Assembly: GCA_041477005.1 (NCBI GenBank)
Contig: JBGOUJ010000196.1
Location: 1 to 11,585, forward strand
From: JBGOUJ01 sp041477005
GTDB lineage: Bacteria > Acidobacteriota > Terriglobia > Bryobacterales > JACQDG01
Length of the DNA: 11,585 nt
Reading direction: 5' to 3'
The notes below the pieces were generated by a model. It worked only from the letters and a program-made list of their open reading frames with translations, was not told the origin of the DNA and did no database searches. A program made the translations under genes and the position numbers. This document shows, piece by piece, positions 5,689 through 11,585 of this stretch (positions are counted from its first letter, which is position 1; each line of letters begins with the position of its first letter).

Positions 5689-7107
5689 TCAGGAGGCCCC
5701 TCGCCCCAGCAGAACCCTGGGAAACGAGCGCAGCAGGATCTTCAGGTCGAGCAGCAGGCTCCAGTTGTCGATGTACTCCATGTCGAGGCGCATCCACGTT
5801 TCGAAATCGAGGTGGTCGCGGCCCTGCAGCACCCACAGGCAGGTGAGGCCGGGCTTCATGCGCAGGCGGCGGCGCTGCCAGCCCTGGTACTGCTCGACTT
5901 CGGACGGCACGGCCGGGCGGGGGCCGACGAAGGACATGTCGCCTCGCAGCACGTTCCACAACTGCGGCCACTCGTCGATTGAGAAGCGCCGCAAATAGCG
6001 GCCGAGCCGGGTGAGCCGGGGGTCGTTCGAGATTTTGAAGGCCGGGCCGTCCTTTTCGTTCAGCGGGGCCAGCTCGGCTCTCCGGACCTCGGCATCGTGG
6101 CACATCGAGCGCAGCTTGTAGAAGGTGAAGGAGCGGCCGTTCAGGCCGCAGCGGATCTGTTTGAAGATGGCCGGGCCGGGCGAGGTCAGCTTCACGAGCA
6201 GGGCGAGGAGACCCAGCGGCAGCGAAACGGCGGCCAAAGTGATCATCGCGAGAACGACGTCCAGGGCGCGCTTGAGGAACAGGCGGACTTCGTCGTGCGG
6301 CGTGGCCGAGAACGTCAGCAGGGGAAAGCTGCCGAGCTGATCGAGGTAGACTTCGCTGTTGACGTGAGGGAAGAAGTTCACCACCACGCGCGTGCGCACG
6401 CCTTCCTCATCGCAGAGCAGGAAAATGTTTTCGAGTTCCGGCAGCTTCTCGCGGTCCACGGCGAAGATGATTTCATCGACCACCTGCTGGCGGAGGATGT
6501 CGTGCAGCCGGTCGAGCGGATAGATCGGGTAAGTTTGCCGGAGCACGATCTGCTTTTCCTCGCTCGGCTCGCCGGCGTTCAGGAAGGCCAGCAACTGAAC
6601 GCCGTATTGCTCGGCTTGCTCGATCGCCTGCCCGACCTGGCGGGCCGTAGGGCTGGCGCCGACGATGAGGAAGTGGGAGATCGCTCCGAATTGGCGGCGC
6701 AAATAGCCGCGCAAGGAGCGGGCGCTGCTGCGATAAGCGATCAAGGCCACCAGGTTGAAGACCATGAACAGGGCGATGAAAGCACGGCTGAGGTCGAGCT
6801 TCATCAGGTACAGGAACCCGATCAGCAGCAGGGCGCCGGCGGCCACCTGCTTGAAGGAGTCGGTGAGAGCGGTCAGCGGCTCGCCCGTTTCGAGCCGCTC
6901 GTAGACGCGCAAGAGGAATCCCATGCCGACCCAGGCCAGGATGGCTGCGACCAGCACCAGCGCTTTGACCGGGACAATCATGAAGAAGACGTGCTCCAGG
7001 GGCAGGTAGACGCGCACCTGGTAGGCCGCCTCGAAGGTCAGGAGGATGAGAATGACGTCGGCCAGGGCAAAGAGGAAGATGACTTTCTTCTTGTGTCGGC
7101 CAAACAA
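5689..7107 (-). CDS. polyprenyl-phosphate sugar-1-phosphate transferase (WbaP/WcaJ type)
   Basis: The protein has 472 residues: four N-terminal membrane segments (about 9-28, 43-65, 88-102, 108-125), a Rossmann-like middle domain (FLIVGASPTARQVGQAIEQA, residue 146 on), then a fifth hydrophobic stretch (286-308) and the catalytic domain. The catalytic part shows FLKRALDVVLA, SPGPAIFKQIRCGLNGRSF, FYKLRSMCHDAE, the Asp-Glu pair in DEWPQLWNVLRGD (378-379), SFVGPRPAVP and KPGLTCLWVLQGR. Such enzymes move a hexose-1-phosphate from UDP-sugar to undecaprenyl phosphate, starting exopolysaccharide or O-antigen repeats. Start: an in-frame TGA lies two codons upstream, so TTG at 7105-7107 is the first possible start; GGGGTGA lies about 8 nt before it. 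First gene of the operon with the rhomboid and MFS genes. Which sugar it uses is unclear. Confidence 0.93.
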   Translation of the reverse strand: MFGRHKKKVIFLFALADVILILLTFEAAYQVRVYLPLEHVFFMIVPVKALVLVAAILAWVGMGFLLRVYERLETGEPLTALTDSFKQVAAGALLLIGFLYLMKLDLSRAFIALFMVFNLVALIAYRSSARSLRGYLRRQFGAISHFLIVGASPTARQVGQAIEQAEQYGVQLLAFLNAGEPSEEKQIVLRQTYPIYPLDRLHDILRQQVVDEIIFAVDREKLPELENIFLLCDEEGVRTRVVVNFFPHVNSEVYLDQLGSFPLLTFSATPHDEVRLFLKRALDVVLAMITLAAVSLPLGLLALLVKLTSPGPAIFKQIRCGLNGRSFTFYKLRSMCHDAEVRRAELAPLNEKDGPAFKISNDPRLTRLGRYLRRFSIDEWPQLWNVLRGDMSFVGPRPAVPSEVEQYQGWQRRRLRMKPGLTCLWVLQGRDHLDFETWMRLDMEYIDNWSLLLDLKILLRSFPRVLLGRGAS

Positions 7108-7135
7108 AGCTGTTCACCCCGGGAATTGCCATAAC

Positions 7136-7164
7136 AGGATAGCAGGAGTCGGCACCAGGAGCCA
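7136..7164 (-). promoter_or_regulatory. extended -10 promoter candidate for the sugar transferase operon
   Basis: On the minus strand TGCTATCCT (7136-7144) has the TGn extension and a good -10 hexamer; the -35 position (TGGCTC, 7159-7164) is weak. Transcription would start near 7129, leaving a leader of about 20 nt that holds the GGGGTGA ribosome site. Plausible but unproven. Confidence 0.4.
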
Positions 7165-7167
7165 CGA

Positions 7168-7202
7168 GGGTGCGAGGGGGAGGCGGGGGGGACCGGACGG
7201 GG
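7168..7202 (+). other. potential G-quadruplex motif in divergent promoter region
   Basis: Four G-runs on the plus strand (7168-7170, 7176-7180, 7185-7191, 7199-7202) are separated by 5, 4 and 7 nt, satisfying the standard G3+N1-7 rule. It sits just upstream of the sugar transferase promoter candidate, in the 316-bp gap between the divergent operons. The rest of 7203-7408 shows no gene I can support. Confidence 0.5.
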
Positions 7203-7408
7203 ACACGGAGACGCGAAACCCCGGCGGCGCTGCACCGTCCGGCAGCCATGACGCGCTCGACGTGCCTGACCCTGGTCGCTGCTCCCGCCTGAACCGGGCT
7301 TCTTGAGGTTGGCGACGCGCCCTCGCCGGAAGCAGACGAAGAAGTTTCGGGACACGGCGGCTGGGCCACCTCCGCGCCACCGGCGCCGGCGGGCGCAGCG
7401 CACCCCCG

Positions 7409-7417
7409 TGATAGACT
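7409..7417 (+). promoter_or_regulatory. extended -10 element at the glycosyltransferase start
   Basis: TGATAGACT (7409-7417) fits TGn plus a TANNNT -10 and ends 6 nt before the GTG at 7424. No -35 is visible in the GC-rich DNA upstream. If used, the transcript would begin at the start codon. Confidence 0.4.
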
Positions 7418-7423
7418 CGACGC

Positions 7424-8608
7424 GTGTTGGCCGTACTGTTCTGGTTTTTCTCCGGCGTGGCGTCGCTGCTGGGGTTGGCGTCATTACGCGCCGGCCGGAG
7501 ACATTGGCGCGCGGTGCTTGACGGGATGAGGCCCGGGCCGGAGGGATGGACGCCGCCGGCCACGCTGATTGTTCCGGTGAAGGGGCGCGAGGAAGGGCTG
7601 GTGGAGAACCTGCGGTCACTGGCGGAGCAGGAGTATCCGGATTTTGAGATGCTGGTCACGGTGCGAGCGGGCGATGACCCGGCGGTTGGTGACGTTGCCC
7701 CGCTGCTGGGAGCCCCGCCGGCCGGGCGCCAGATCCGGCTGGTTGTGGCCGGGGCGGGCCCGCCGAATACCGGCGAGAAGATCGGCAATCTCCTGGCCGC
7801 CGTGGCGCAGGCGCGGCCGTCGAGCCAGGTCCTGGCGTTTGCCGATTCCGATGGACACGTCGGCCCGGACTGGCTTCGCGCGCTGGTCGGACCGCTGGCC
7901 GATCCGGGCGTGGGCGCCGTCACTGGATATCGCTGGTACTTTCCCGAGCGGGGCGGCTTCTGGCCCCTGCTGCGCAGCGTTTGGAACTCCACGATCGCCG
8001 GCAGTTTCGGGTCGGGCGCCGCGCCGTTTGCCTGGGGCGGGGCGATGGCGTTGCGCCGGGAGACTCTCCACGCCGCGCGCGTGGCCGAGTTTTGGACCGG
8101 AGCGGTGAGCGACGACTATCGGCTGACCGAAGCCGTGCGCGGGGCCGGGCTCCCCGTGGTCTATACGCCGCGAGCCATGGTCGCGAGCCCCGGGGAATGC
8201 TCGGCCTCCGAGTTCCTGCCTTGGGCGATCCGGCAGATGACCATCACTCGTGTCTATCGCCCGGGGATCTGGTGGCCGGGCCTCGCGGCGCACGTAGTCT
8301 ACTGCGGGGCCATGGCGGCCGGAGTGCTGATGCTGGCCGGCGGGTCCTGGTGGGCCGCGCCGATGCTGCTGCTGGCGGTCGCGCCGGGCATGGGGCGGGG
8401 CGCGTGGCGCCGGCGGGCGGCTGCGGCGATGTTCCCCGAGCGCGCCGCCTGGTTCGGGCGCTACGGCTGGGCTTATATCTGGCTGATACCTCTGGTCACC
8501 TGGGTCTGGCTTTTGGTGTTTCTCGCCTCTCTGTTTCGCCGGCGGATCGAGTGGCGCGGCGTGACCTATGAATTACTGAGTTCTTCTGAGACTCGTCTGC
8601 TGGAATGA
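7424..8608 (+). CDS. membrane glycosyltransferase, GT2/GT21-like (ceramide glucosyltransferase-like)
   Basis: The protein has 394 residues: one N-terminal membrane segment (3-20), a GT-A domain, and two or three C-terminal membrane segments (about 284-325 and 348-372). Visible elements are TLIVPVKGREEGLVENLRSL, the metal-binding DSD in FADSDGHVGPDWL (141-143), WGGAMALRRET (204-214), and the catalytic-base region SDDYRLTEAVRGAGLPVVY (229 on). The final motif is RQMTITRVYRP, where classical processive GT2/GT21 enzymes have QxxRW. This resembles the ceramide glucosyltransferase/HpnI-like group, which glycosylates a lipid acceptor, but the acceptor is not certain. GTG (7424) and TTG (7427) are the start candidates; no Shine-Dalgarno is present and a -10 lies 6 nt upstream. 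GNAT gene follows after 15 nt. Confidence 0.87.
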   Translation: MLAVLFWFFSGVASLLGLASLRAGRRHWRAVLDGMRPGPEGWTPPATLIVPVKGREEGLVENLRSLAEQEYPDFEMLVTVRAGDDPAVGDVAPLLGAPPAGRQIRLVVAGAGPPNTGEKIGNLLAAVAQARPSSQVLAFADSDGHVGPDWLRALVGPLADPGVGAVTGYRWYFPERGGFWPLLRSVWNSTIAGSFGSGAAPFAWGGAMALRRETLHAARVAEFWTGAVSDDYRLTEAVRGAGLPVVYTPRAMVASPGECSASEFLPWAIRQMTITRVYRPGIWWPGLAAHVVYCGAMAAGVLMLAGGSWWAAPMLLLAVAPGMGRGAWRRRAAAAMFPERAAWFGRYGWAYIWLIPLVTWVWLLVFLASLFRRRIEWRGVTYELLSSSETRLLE

Positions 8609-8623
8609 TACCGGTGGAATGAC

Positions 8624-9430
8624 ATGATCTTCAGCGATCTGGACCTGGCCCGCCGCGTGGAATCCGTGGATGCTCATGCCGGACCGGAGTACGCCCGGGC
8701 GCTGGCGGCGCTGCGGCCGGAGTCGGGCGCGACGGCGATTCGCGTGGCGGGCGGCGCGGCCGTCTACGCCGGCGTGGGATCGCCGGTGACGCAGGCGATG
8801 GGCTTGGGTCTCGACGGGCCCGTCGCCGAAGGGCAGCTCGACGAGCTCGAGGAGTTCTTCCGCAGCCGTGGCGCCCGCACGGAGATCGAAGTTTGCCCCC
8901 TGGCGGATGCATCCCTATTGGAGCTGCTCGGCCGCCGGGGGTACCGGGTCCTGGAGTGGAGCAACGTGCTGGTCCGGTCCCTCGATGCCGCAGGGGTGGG
9001 ATCGCCTCCAGCGTCCGCCGTTCAGGTTCGCCGGGCGGGGCCGGAAGATGCCGGCGTTTGGACCGGCATCATGACCCGCTGCTTTCTCGAGCAGGAGGAA
9101 ATCACACAACAGGCCAGGGACCTCATCGAGCCGTCCCTTCACGTTCCCTCGTTCGAGGGCCTGCTGGGATCGCTCGACGGCGTCGTCGCCGGCTGCGCGG
9201 GGATGGTCCTGCACCAGGGCGCAACCCTGCTGGCCGGCGCCGCCACGCTGCCGGCCTGGCGCAATCGAGGAGTGCAGGCGGCGCTCTCGCAGGCGCGCCT
9301 CCACCTCGCCGTTTCGGCCGGTTGCGATCTGGCCGTGACCATGACGCGCCCCGGCTCCACCTCGCAGCGCAATGCCGAGCGCCAGGGCTTCCGGATCATC
9401 TACACGCGCGCCAAGATGGCGAGGGATTAG
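8624..9430 (+). CDS. GNAT family N-acetyltransferase
   Basis: The protein has 268 residues in two parts. The C-terminal half (about 133-268) is a GNAT domain: VQVRRAGPEDAGVWTGIM opens it, the acetyl-CoA loop is LPAWRNRGVQAAL (209-221), and the final helix-strand shows PGSTSQRNAERQGFRIIYTR. The N-terminal half (YAGVGSPVTQAMGLGLDGPV, then LDELEEFFRSRGA and EVCPLADASLLELLGRRGY) looks like a degenerate GNAT-like lobe, seen in other two-domain members. The acetylated substrate is unknown. It begins 15 nt after the glycosyltransferase, with GGTGGA about 6-8 nt upstream, so the two form an operon. A role in acetylating an amino sugar or amino lipid made by its neighbour is possible but only inferred. 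Confidence 0.87.
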   Translation: MIFSDLDLARRVESVDAHAGPEYARALAALRPESGATAIRVAGGAAVYAGVGSPVTQAMGLGLDGPVAEGQLDELEEFFRSRGARTEIEVCPLADASLLELLGRRGYRVLEWSNVLVRSLDAAGVGSPPASAVQVRRAGPEDAGVWTGIMTRCFLEQEEITQQARDLIEPSLHVPSFEGLLGSLDGVVAGCAGMVLHQGATLLAGAATLPAWRNRGVQAALSQARLHLAVSAGCDLAVTMTRPGSTSQRNAERQGFRIIYTRAKMARD

Positions 9431-9489
9431 GAAGCGCAACCTAACCGATTCCATCTTTCAGATGAGCGTCCCTGTGTGGTGAGCCAGGC

Positions 9490-10272
9490 TTAGAAGCTCA
9501 GGTCGGCGACGCGGCGCCGGACCACCTGTTCGATCAGAGTGGCCATCCCGGCGCTCTTGGCCAGAAGCTTGCCGGCCCCCTCCTGCCCCAGCATGCGAGT
9601 CAGGGTAGGTCCGCCGTCCAGATCGGCGAACTTGTTGAAATAGACTGTCTGCGTTCGCTCTAGAGCGTTGGTCCCCAGGGACCTCCGGCTCACAACGTAG
9701 CCGGCGATCTTTCCCTCGGCCTTGGCCTTTTTGTAAACCGGCAGAAGGTCGGTTTTGATATAGTTCTCGAAGTCCTCCACTTTGCCCGGCGCGACTCGAA
9801 CCCGCGTCGTCACGCTTACCAGCGGCGGCGCGGCGGGGTCCGGGGGAATACTGAGCTCGCTGACCCGGTTAATGATGTAGGTGCGCTGGCCGTTGACGCA
9901 TTTGCGGAGCTTCGCCGTTAATCGCGCGGCAGCCTCCGGGCCCAGCGCGCGGGCATACGGGCTTCCGCCGTCAAGCAAAGCAAAGCTTTCGAGTGGCGAG
10001 ATACTCACGTATTCATAGGTGTTCCCGAATGACGTCGCCAGCACGGTGCGCGAGGAAATCCCGGCCTTCTTGAGCGCGGGATTGACCTCGCTCTTCTGCA
10101 GGTCGAGCCACTCATTGAGCATGTCGGGCTTCACCTGGGTCGCGATCGCCACCAACCGCGTGGCAGGCGGCGGGGTAGACTGTGCCAGGCACAAGGTTGC
10201 GGAGGCGAGCGCCAGCACAACGACACCAGCGCGTAAGAGTAACGACCTTCGTGATCCCCGTGGAGCTTTCAT
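9490..10272 (-). CDS. secreted protein with two similar alpha/beta-barrel-like halves
   Basis: The protein has 260 residues. MKAPRGSRRS followed by LLLRAGVVVLALASATLCLA is a signal peptide, cleaved near AQS. The mature part has two related units, about 39-142 and 151-260. Each begins with a strand and helix (LVAIATQVKPDMLNEWLDL; LVSVTTRVRVAPGKVEDFEN), and each has a DGGs..R.LG.E....L.AK block followed by a strand and RVxELS or RVADLS at its end. The pattern resembles dimeric ferredoxin-like (NIPSNAP/antibiotic monooxygenase-type) folds fused in tandem; no catalytic residues are evident. The start at 10270-10272 is set by AAGGAGGAG upstream and by the signal peptide; a longer frame to 10350 would include the promoter. 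Converges with the GNAT gene across 59 bp. Function unknown. Confidence 0.75.
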   Translation of the reverse strand: MKAPRGSRRSLLLRAGVVVLALASATLCLAQSTPPPATRLVAIATQVKPDMLNEWLDLQKSEVNPALKKAGISSRTVLATSFGNTYEYVSISPLESFALLDGGSPYARALGPEAAARLTAKLRKCVNGQRTYIINRVSELSIPPDPAAPPLVSVTTRVRVAPGKVEDFENYIKTDLLPVYKKAKAEGKIAGYVVSRRSLGTNALERTQTVYFNKFADLDGGPTLTRMLGQEGAGKLLAKSAGMATLIEQVVRRRVADLSF

Positions 10273-10308
10273 GGGATGCTCCTCCTTGAGATGAATTGAG
10301 GTGGGGCT

Positions 10309-10337
10309 ACTGTACCACGCCCCAGATCCCCTCGCAA
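10309..10337 (-). promoter_or_regulatory. sigma-70-type promoter of the secreted two-unit protein
   Basis: On the minus strand TTGCGA (10332-10337), a 17-bp spacer and TACAGT (10309-10314) form a good promoter. The leader would be about 30 nt and contains the AAGGAGGAG site. This rules out the longer reading frame. The remaining stretch up to the mazF stop at 10461 shows no gene I can support. Confidence 0.6.
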
Positions 10338-10460
10338 GGCGCAGCGTCACAAATGAACGGGTGGGTGTGGGCCGCGCCTGGCGTTCGCTCGCAGCAGGTC
10401 TTGACGAATCCCGTCTGGATCCAGGTAAACTCGTCGGTGGTCAAGGTATGCGCTGCGCTT

Positions 10461-10781
10461 CTACCTCAAACTGTGTCCAAGCCAGCGTAGCAAGCCGTCG
10501 AAGACCAAGTCGAACTGCTCGGATTTCAGCGTCCCCAGCCTCCGGATCGCTCTCGCGGTTGGATACGTCGCTACGTTTTGGACCAAGAACGCACCAGGCT
10601 TCAAGAACGGGACATTCACCGGAATCTCGAACCGGGAGCCTCGAAGACTGGTCGTGTGGGGGACGATGGTCACCAAGGCGCGGTCGATATCCCCGTAGCG
10701 GACGCTAACCACCAAGGCGGGCCGGACCTTCCCGGCCATGCCGAGATCGAACAGCCAGACCTCACCGCGAGCCGGCGTCAC
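10461..10781 (-). CDS. MazF/PemK-type toxin endoribonuclease
   Basis: The protein has 106 residues, normal for the family. The N-terminus RGEVWLFDLGMAGKVRPALV is the conserved PemK/MazF strand and loop, with the RP pair that shapes the active site. VPHTTSLRGSRFEIPV gives the conserved T and S/R region, and FLVQNVATYP the following strand. MazF enzymes cut single-stranded mRNA at short sites; the recognition sequence cannot be read from the protein. The GTG start at 10779-10781 overlaps the stop of the upstream partner gene by 4 nt (GTGA), so the pair is co-translated. The C-terminal helix (EQFDLVFDGLLRWLGHSL) is complete. No sign of decay. Confidence 0.9.
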   Translation of the reverse strand: MTPARGEVWLFDLGMAGKVRPALVVSVRYGDIDRALVTIVPHTTSLRGSRFEIPVNVPFLKPGAFLVQNVATYPTARAIRRLGTLKSEQFDLVFDGLLRWLGHSLR

Positions 10782-10963
10782 TCTGTCTCTTCCGCATGCA
10801 ACGGGGCAAAGAGCTGATCGGCAGCTTGGGCGGTTTCCTCATCGTCCAGTGGTCCCGAATCCAATGGAATGGCCCTTCGTAGGAACTCCACCGTGAAGAG
10901 CCGCTTTTCGTCCTCCGGCAGCGCTTCGAAGGCTTCCAGAAGTTGCGCGGTCTGCTTGCTCAT
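10778..10963 (-). CDS. short acidic antitoxin candidate paired with MazF
   Basis: The protein has 61 residues and is strongly acidic in its second half (LDDEETAQAADQLFAPLHAE). The first half is one amphipathic helix pair (TAQLLEAFEALPEDEKRLFT, VEFLRRAIP). Its place directly before the MazF gene, with a 4-nt overlap, makes an antitoxin role likely. Neither an AbrB/MazE-like nor a ribbon-helix-helix DNA-binding segment is apparent, unlike most MazF partners; it looks more like short addiction-module components. The ATG at 10961-10963 lacks a Shine-Dalgarno sequence and follows a -10 element by 6 nt. Antitoxin role inferred from context. Confidence 0.75.
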   Translation of the reverse strand: MSKQTAQLLEAFEALPEDEKRLFTVEFLRRAIPLDSGPLDDEETAQAADQLFAPLHAEETE

Positions 10964-10969
10964 ACATCC

Positions 10970-10999
10970 AAGCTAACCCCTTTGCGGGTCGTTGGGCAA
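10970..10999 (-). promoter_or_regulatory. promoter candidate of the MazF module
   Basis: On the minus strand TTGCCC (10994-10999), an 18-bp spacer and TAGCTT (10970-10975) make a moderate promoter. The -10 ends 6 nt before the ATG, so the transcript would be leaderless or nearly so. Confidence 0.4.
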
Positions 11000-11117
11000 C
11001 CGGGCAAAGTTCAAGTACCTGCCGGACGACGATTTCACGAACATGGTGCTGGAGTTCGACCTGGAAGTCACCAACATCCAGCCTATCAACGACCCGCGCT
11101 TCGAGTGGATTCCCTGG
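10992..11117 (+). pseudogene. unidentified coding remnant
   Basis: An open plus-strand frame reads LGNRAKFKYLPDDDF, then TNMVLEFDLEVTN and IQPINDPRFEWIPW. Its composition is that of real protein: alternating strands, few Arg/Pro runs, balanced residues, unlike random frames in this GC-rich DNA. It has no start codon with a ribosome site. The sensible text ends exactly where a perfect palindrome begins, after which the frame reads low-quality sequence to a stop near 11171. I do not recognise the family. Best read as the tail of a gene cut by recombination. It overlaps the MazF promoter candidate. Confidence 0.4.
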
Positions 11118-11118
11118 C

Positions 11119-11134
11119 GAAGCTGCGCAGCTTC
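11119..11134. repeat. perfect 16-bp palindrome
   Basis: GAAGCTGCGCAGCTTC is exactly self-complementary. It lies 1 bp past the end of the coding remnant at 10992-11117. It could be a dispersed palindromic repeat, a protein-binding site or a rearrangement scar. Copy number elsewhere is unknown. Confidence 0.6.
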
Positions 11135-11203
11135 ACTGCGCTTTCACAGAGACAGGTCGGGAGAACGATGAAGCAGGGTGAATCATGTTCGTCCGCGTCT
11201 CCG

Positions 11204-11243
11204 TCCTGGCAGATCTCGGCCCGGTCCCCCCGGAGGGCCAGGA
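11204..11243 (-). terminator. stem-loop downstream of proC, weak terminator candidate
   Basis: TCCTGGC (11204-11210) pairs with GCCAGGA (11237-11243), with a small CCGG/CCGG stem inside the 26-nt loop. It lies about 80 bp past the proC stop on that gene's strand. There is no T-run, so intrinsic termination is doubtful. The rest of 11135-11319 holds no gene I can support. Confidence 0.25.
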
Positions 11244-11319
11244 TCGAATCAGGTCCGATCTCCCCGCCTGCCTTACGTCCGCAGGCTCCGGCAACGCTGG
11301 TCACAAGCCACCACAACCC

Positions 11320-11585
11320 TCACCCTTCCTTCCCGAACTTCGCCACGAGCGACCGCGTCAGGTTCTGCGAGTGGTGGGTGGCGGTCTCAATCGCCGAGAT
11401 CAGCATCGACCGCAGGCCGTGCTTTTCGAGCTCATGAATCGCGGAAATGGTCACGCCGCCGGGCGTGATCACCTGGTCCTTCAAGATGGCCGGATGCAGC
11501 CCGGTCTCGCGGACCAGCTTGGCCGCCCCGAGCACGGTCTGCTCGGCCAGCCGCGTCGAAATTTCCCGCGACAGCCCCATCTTCA
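11320..11585 (-). CDS. proC: pyrroline-5-carboxylate reductase (partial, N-terminus outside window)
   Basis: The last 88 residues of the protein are present. They contain the C-terminal dimerisation domain of ProC: GLSREISTRLAEQTVLGAAK, then the family signature LKDQVITPGGVTISAIHELE, and a closing helix (LRSMLISAIETATHHSQNL). The enzyme reduces 1-pyrroline-5-carboxylate to L-proline with NAD(P)H, the last step of proline synthesis, in the cytoplasm. The ATG at 11578-11580 is internal; the frame continues to the right edge. The gene ends with TGA at 11320-11322. Its short tail (VAKFGKEG) is normal. This housekeeping gene marks the right border of the accessory stretch. Confidence 0.93.
   Translation of the reverse strand, partial: KMGLSREISTRLAEQTVLGAAKLVRETGLHPAILKDQVITPGGVTISAIHELEKHGLRSMLISAIETATHHSQNLTRSLVAKFGKEG

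Noticed and set aside
6097..7134. 345-codon plus-strand frame opposite the sugar transferase
   Set aside because: Gln/Glu/His-rich text without motifs, antisense to a clear glycosylphosphotransferase.
9427..9444. Terminator TTAGG/CCTAA between GNAT and the secreted protein
   Set aside because: Only a 5-bp AT-containing stem with an 8-nt loop and no T-run; too weak to call.
10296..10490. Plus-strand gene before mazF
   Set aside because: No ribosome site, overlaps the promoter of the 9490-10272 gene and the end of mazF, and shows no recognisable domain.
11086..11316. Minus-strand small gene downstream of proC
   Set aside because: No ribosome site, crosses the stem-loop and the palindrome, and has no family resemblance.

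Overview
ORGANISM. The window is high-GC DNA. It holds two truncated copies of the large MacB/FtsX-type permease known in Acidobacteria as ADOP (acidobacterial duplicated orphan permease). One copy sits 4 nt downstream of a PadR-family regulator, the usual ADOP arrangement. Together with a Tat-exported PIG-L deacetylase and the gene mix, this suggests an acidobacterium, perhaps of the Solibacter/Bryobacterales kind. That assignment is inference from gene families, not a database match. LAYOUT. 1-360 (-): 5' part of a secreted PIG-L deacetylase. 357-618: a short N-terminal ADOP scrap whose stop overlaps the PIG-L start (ATGA), behind six perfect copies of a 13-bp repeat. 693-1193 (-): a secreted SnoaL/NTF2-like protein. 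1402-1456: an unassigned nested inverted repeat. 1491-2201 (+): a toxin-first RelE/HigB-like plus XRE antitoxin module with a near-consensus promoter and a palindromic operator candidate. 2367-3609 (-): padR followed by an ADOP gene wrecked by deletion and frameshift. 3739-7107 (-): an envelope operon of polyprenyl-phosphate sugar-1-phosphate transferase, rhomboid protease and MFS permease. 7108-7423: a divergent control region with a G-quadruplex-type motif. 7424-9430 (+): a GT21/GT2-like membrane glycosyltransferase and a GNAT acetyltransferase. 9490-10272 (-): a secreted protein made of two similar halves. 10461-10963 (-): a MazF/PemK toxin with a short acidic partner. 10992-11243: an unidentified coding remnant, a perfect 16-bp palindrome and a stem-loop. 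11320-11585 (-): C-terminal end of pyrroline-5-carboxylate reductase. HOW IT FITS. The coherent metabolic core is 3739-9430. A phosphoglycosyltransferase would start a lipid-linked glycan on the inner membrane, and a divergently transcribed glycosyltransferase and acetyltransferase could extend or decorate a glycan or glycolipid. A rhomboid protease and an MFS exporter are co-transcribed with the initiating enzyme. The flanks are accessory DNA: two toxin-antitoxin modules, two broken permeases, minisatellite and palindromic repeats, and gene scraps, consistent with repeated recombination. No clearly new multi-gene system is visible. The most unusual signals are the repeat/permease/PIG-L junction, apparent leaderless starts in three genes, the MazF partner without a recognisable DNA-binding motif, and the 1402-1456 structure.
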